From assembly GCF_024684275.1 (NCBI RefSeq), contig NZ_JAIKXF010000078.1, positions 1-6,401 on the forward strand: 6,401 bases of DNA, given 5' to 3'. The notes below the pieces were generated by a model, which saw only the letters and a list, made by a program, of their open reading frames with translations, did not search any database and was not told the origin of the DNA. The stretch is from Ruminococcus sp. (GTDB lineage Bacteria; Bacillota_A; Clostridia; Oscillospirales; Ruminococcaceae). The translations under genes and the position numbers were made by a program. This document shows positions 5,932 to 6,401 of the stretch, piece after piece (within the stretch, counting starts at the first letter, position 1; each line of letters starts with the position of its first letter).

Positions 5932-6401
5932 ATGGACAACAACCAATACGATAGATACGAATCACATCGTCCCCGTAAGAGAGTATCACGCAAGACACTG
6001 AGAAACAGACGGCTTGCAGCGCTCTTCATCATAGCATTTGTTGTGCTTCTGTTTATAATCCTCATCGCAAAGGGCTGCTCAAAGAGCGACAAGAAGGCAA
6101 AACCAAGCAAGGTGCCCTCTGCAACTACCATAACGACTCAGGCTACTACCACAGATCCTGCTATAAGTACAACTGCGGTGACTACAACTACACTGGCAGA
6201 GCCTGTAAATGAAAGCGATTTCAAGCTTGACAAGACAAGCGTTTATATCGAAGTAGGCGAGCAGGATACTCCTATGGTACAGGCTTATCCTAACGGAACA
6301 TACGAATCCGACGAGCGCTGGTCATCAGGCGATCCGAGCATTGCCACTGTTGACAGCTACGGACATATCAAGGGAATTTCTCCGGGAGTATGCTACGTAA
6401 C
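5932..6401 (+). CDS. Membrane-anchored protein with Thr-rich stalk and Big_2-type Ig-like domain, 3' end outside window
   Basis: 156 full codons are visible and the frame is open at the window end. Residues 1-27 are hydrophilic and strongly basic (HRPRKRVSRKTLRNRR), followed by one hydrophobic segment (about 28-46), giving an N-in, C-out topology. C49 in LIAKGCSKS recalls a lipoprotein cysteine, but Lys at -2 and the long basic N-terminus make a plain membrane anchor more likely. Residues about 52-93 are a Lys/Ser/Thr-rich stalk. From about 96 an Ig-like domain of the bacterial group 2 type starts: FKLDKTSVYIEVGE, RWSSGDPSIATVD, GHIKGISPGVCYV. Such domains serve as spacers or adhesion modules on the outer surface; what follows is unseen. 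The ATG at 5932 is preceded by GAAAGG ending 11 bases upstream, a slightly long spacing. It is transcribed divergently from the solute-binding gene, about 190 bases separating the two predicted starts. Confidence 0.88.
   Translation, partial: MDNNQYDRYESHRPRKRVSRKTLRNRRLAALFIIAFVVLLFIILIAKGCSKSDKKAKPSKVPSATTITTQATTTDPAISTTAVTTTTLAEPVNESDFKLDKTSVYIEVGEQDTPMVQAYPNGTYESDERWSSGDPSIATVDSYGHIKGISPGVCYV

Noticed and set aside
1..6401. CRISPR array, tRNA, rRNA, insertion sequence or phage genes
   Set aside because: No spaced direct repeats, no tRNA- or rRNA-like sequence that I recognise, and no transposase or integrase frames were seen.

Overview
The window looks like chromosomal DNA from a cellulose-degrading Ruminococcus (Firmicutes, Ruminococcaceae). 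The evidence is a family 9 glycoside hydrolase, a Ruminococcus-type dockerin (GDANRDGTVDLSD loop, ANPNKYG linker, IQKYLL end), runs of threonine between domains, Gram-positive ribosome binding sites (AAAGGA/AAAGGAGT) and consensus sigma-A-type promoters. Species cannot be fixed from this window.

Layout. Three genes lie on the minus strand and one on the plus strand. 1-1770 (minus) is the N-terminal 590 residues of a secreted GH9 endoglucanase with a Thr/Pro/Asn linker and the start of a probable carbohydrate-binding beta-domain; its 3' end is outside the window. 1771-2034 holds its promoter, two dyads and the strong intrinsic terminator of the gene before it. 2035-3840 (minus) is a 601-residue secreted non-catalytic protein: BspA-like leucine-rich repeats, Thr-rich linker, Ig-like region, second Thr linker, second Ig-like region, dockerin. 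3841-4272 is a 432-base intergenic region containing the promoter of that gene and three inverted-repeat structures, the largest a ~117-base multi-stem element. 4273-5634 (minus) is a lipoprotein sugar-type ABC solute-binding protein with a perfect-consensus promoter. 5635-5931 is a divergent promoter region. 5932-6401 (plus) is the start of a membrane-anchored protein with a Thr-rich stalk and an Ig-like Big_2 domain, cut by the window end.

How the genes fit together. All four products are exported or surface-attached. The GH9 enzyme would cut cellulose or other beta-glucan. The LRR-dockerin protein would be held in a cellulosome through a cohesin and could act as an adhesin or structural part. 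The solute-binding lipoprotein could capture released oligosaccharides, although no permease or ATPase gene is next to it here. Each gene appears to have its own promoter, so this is a cluster of monocistronic units rather than one operon. A 17-base motif is shared (16 of 17) by the upstream regions of the GH9 and solute-binding genes and may be a common control site. The least explained parts are the structured elements at 3969-4045 and 4094-4210.
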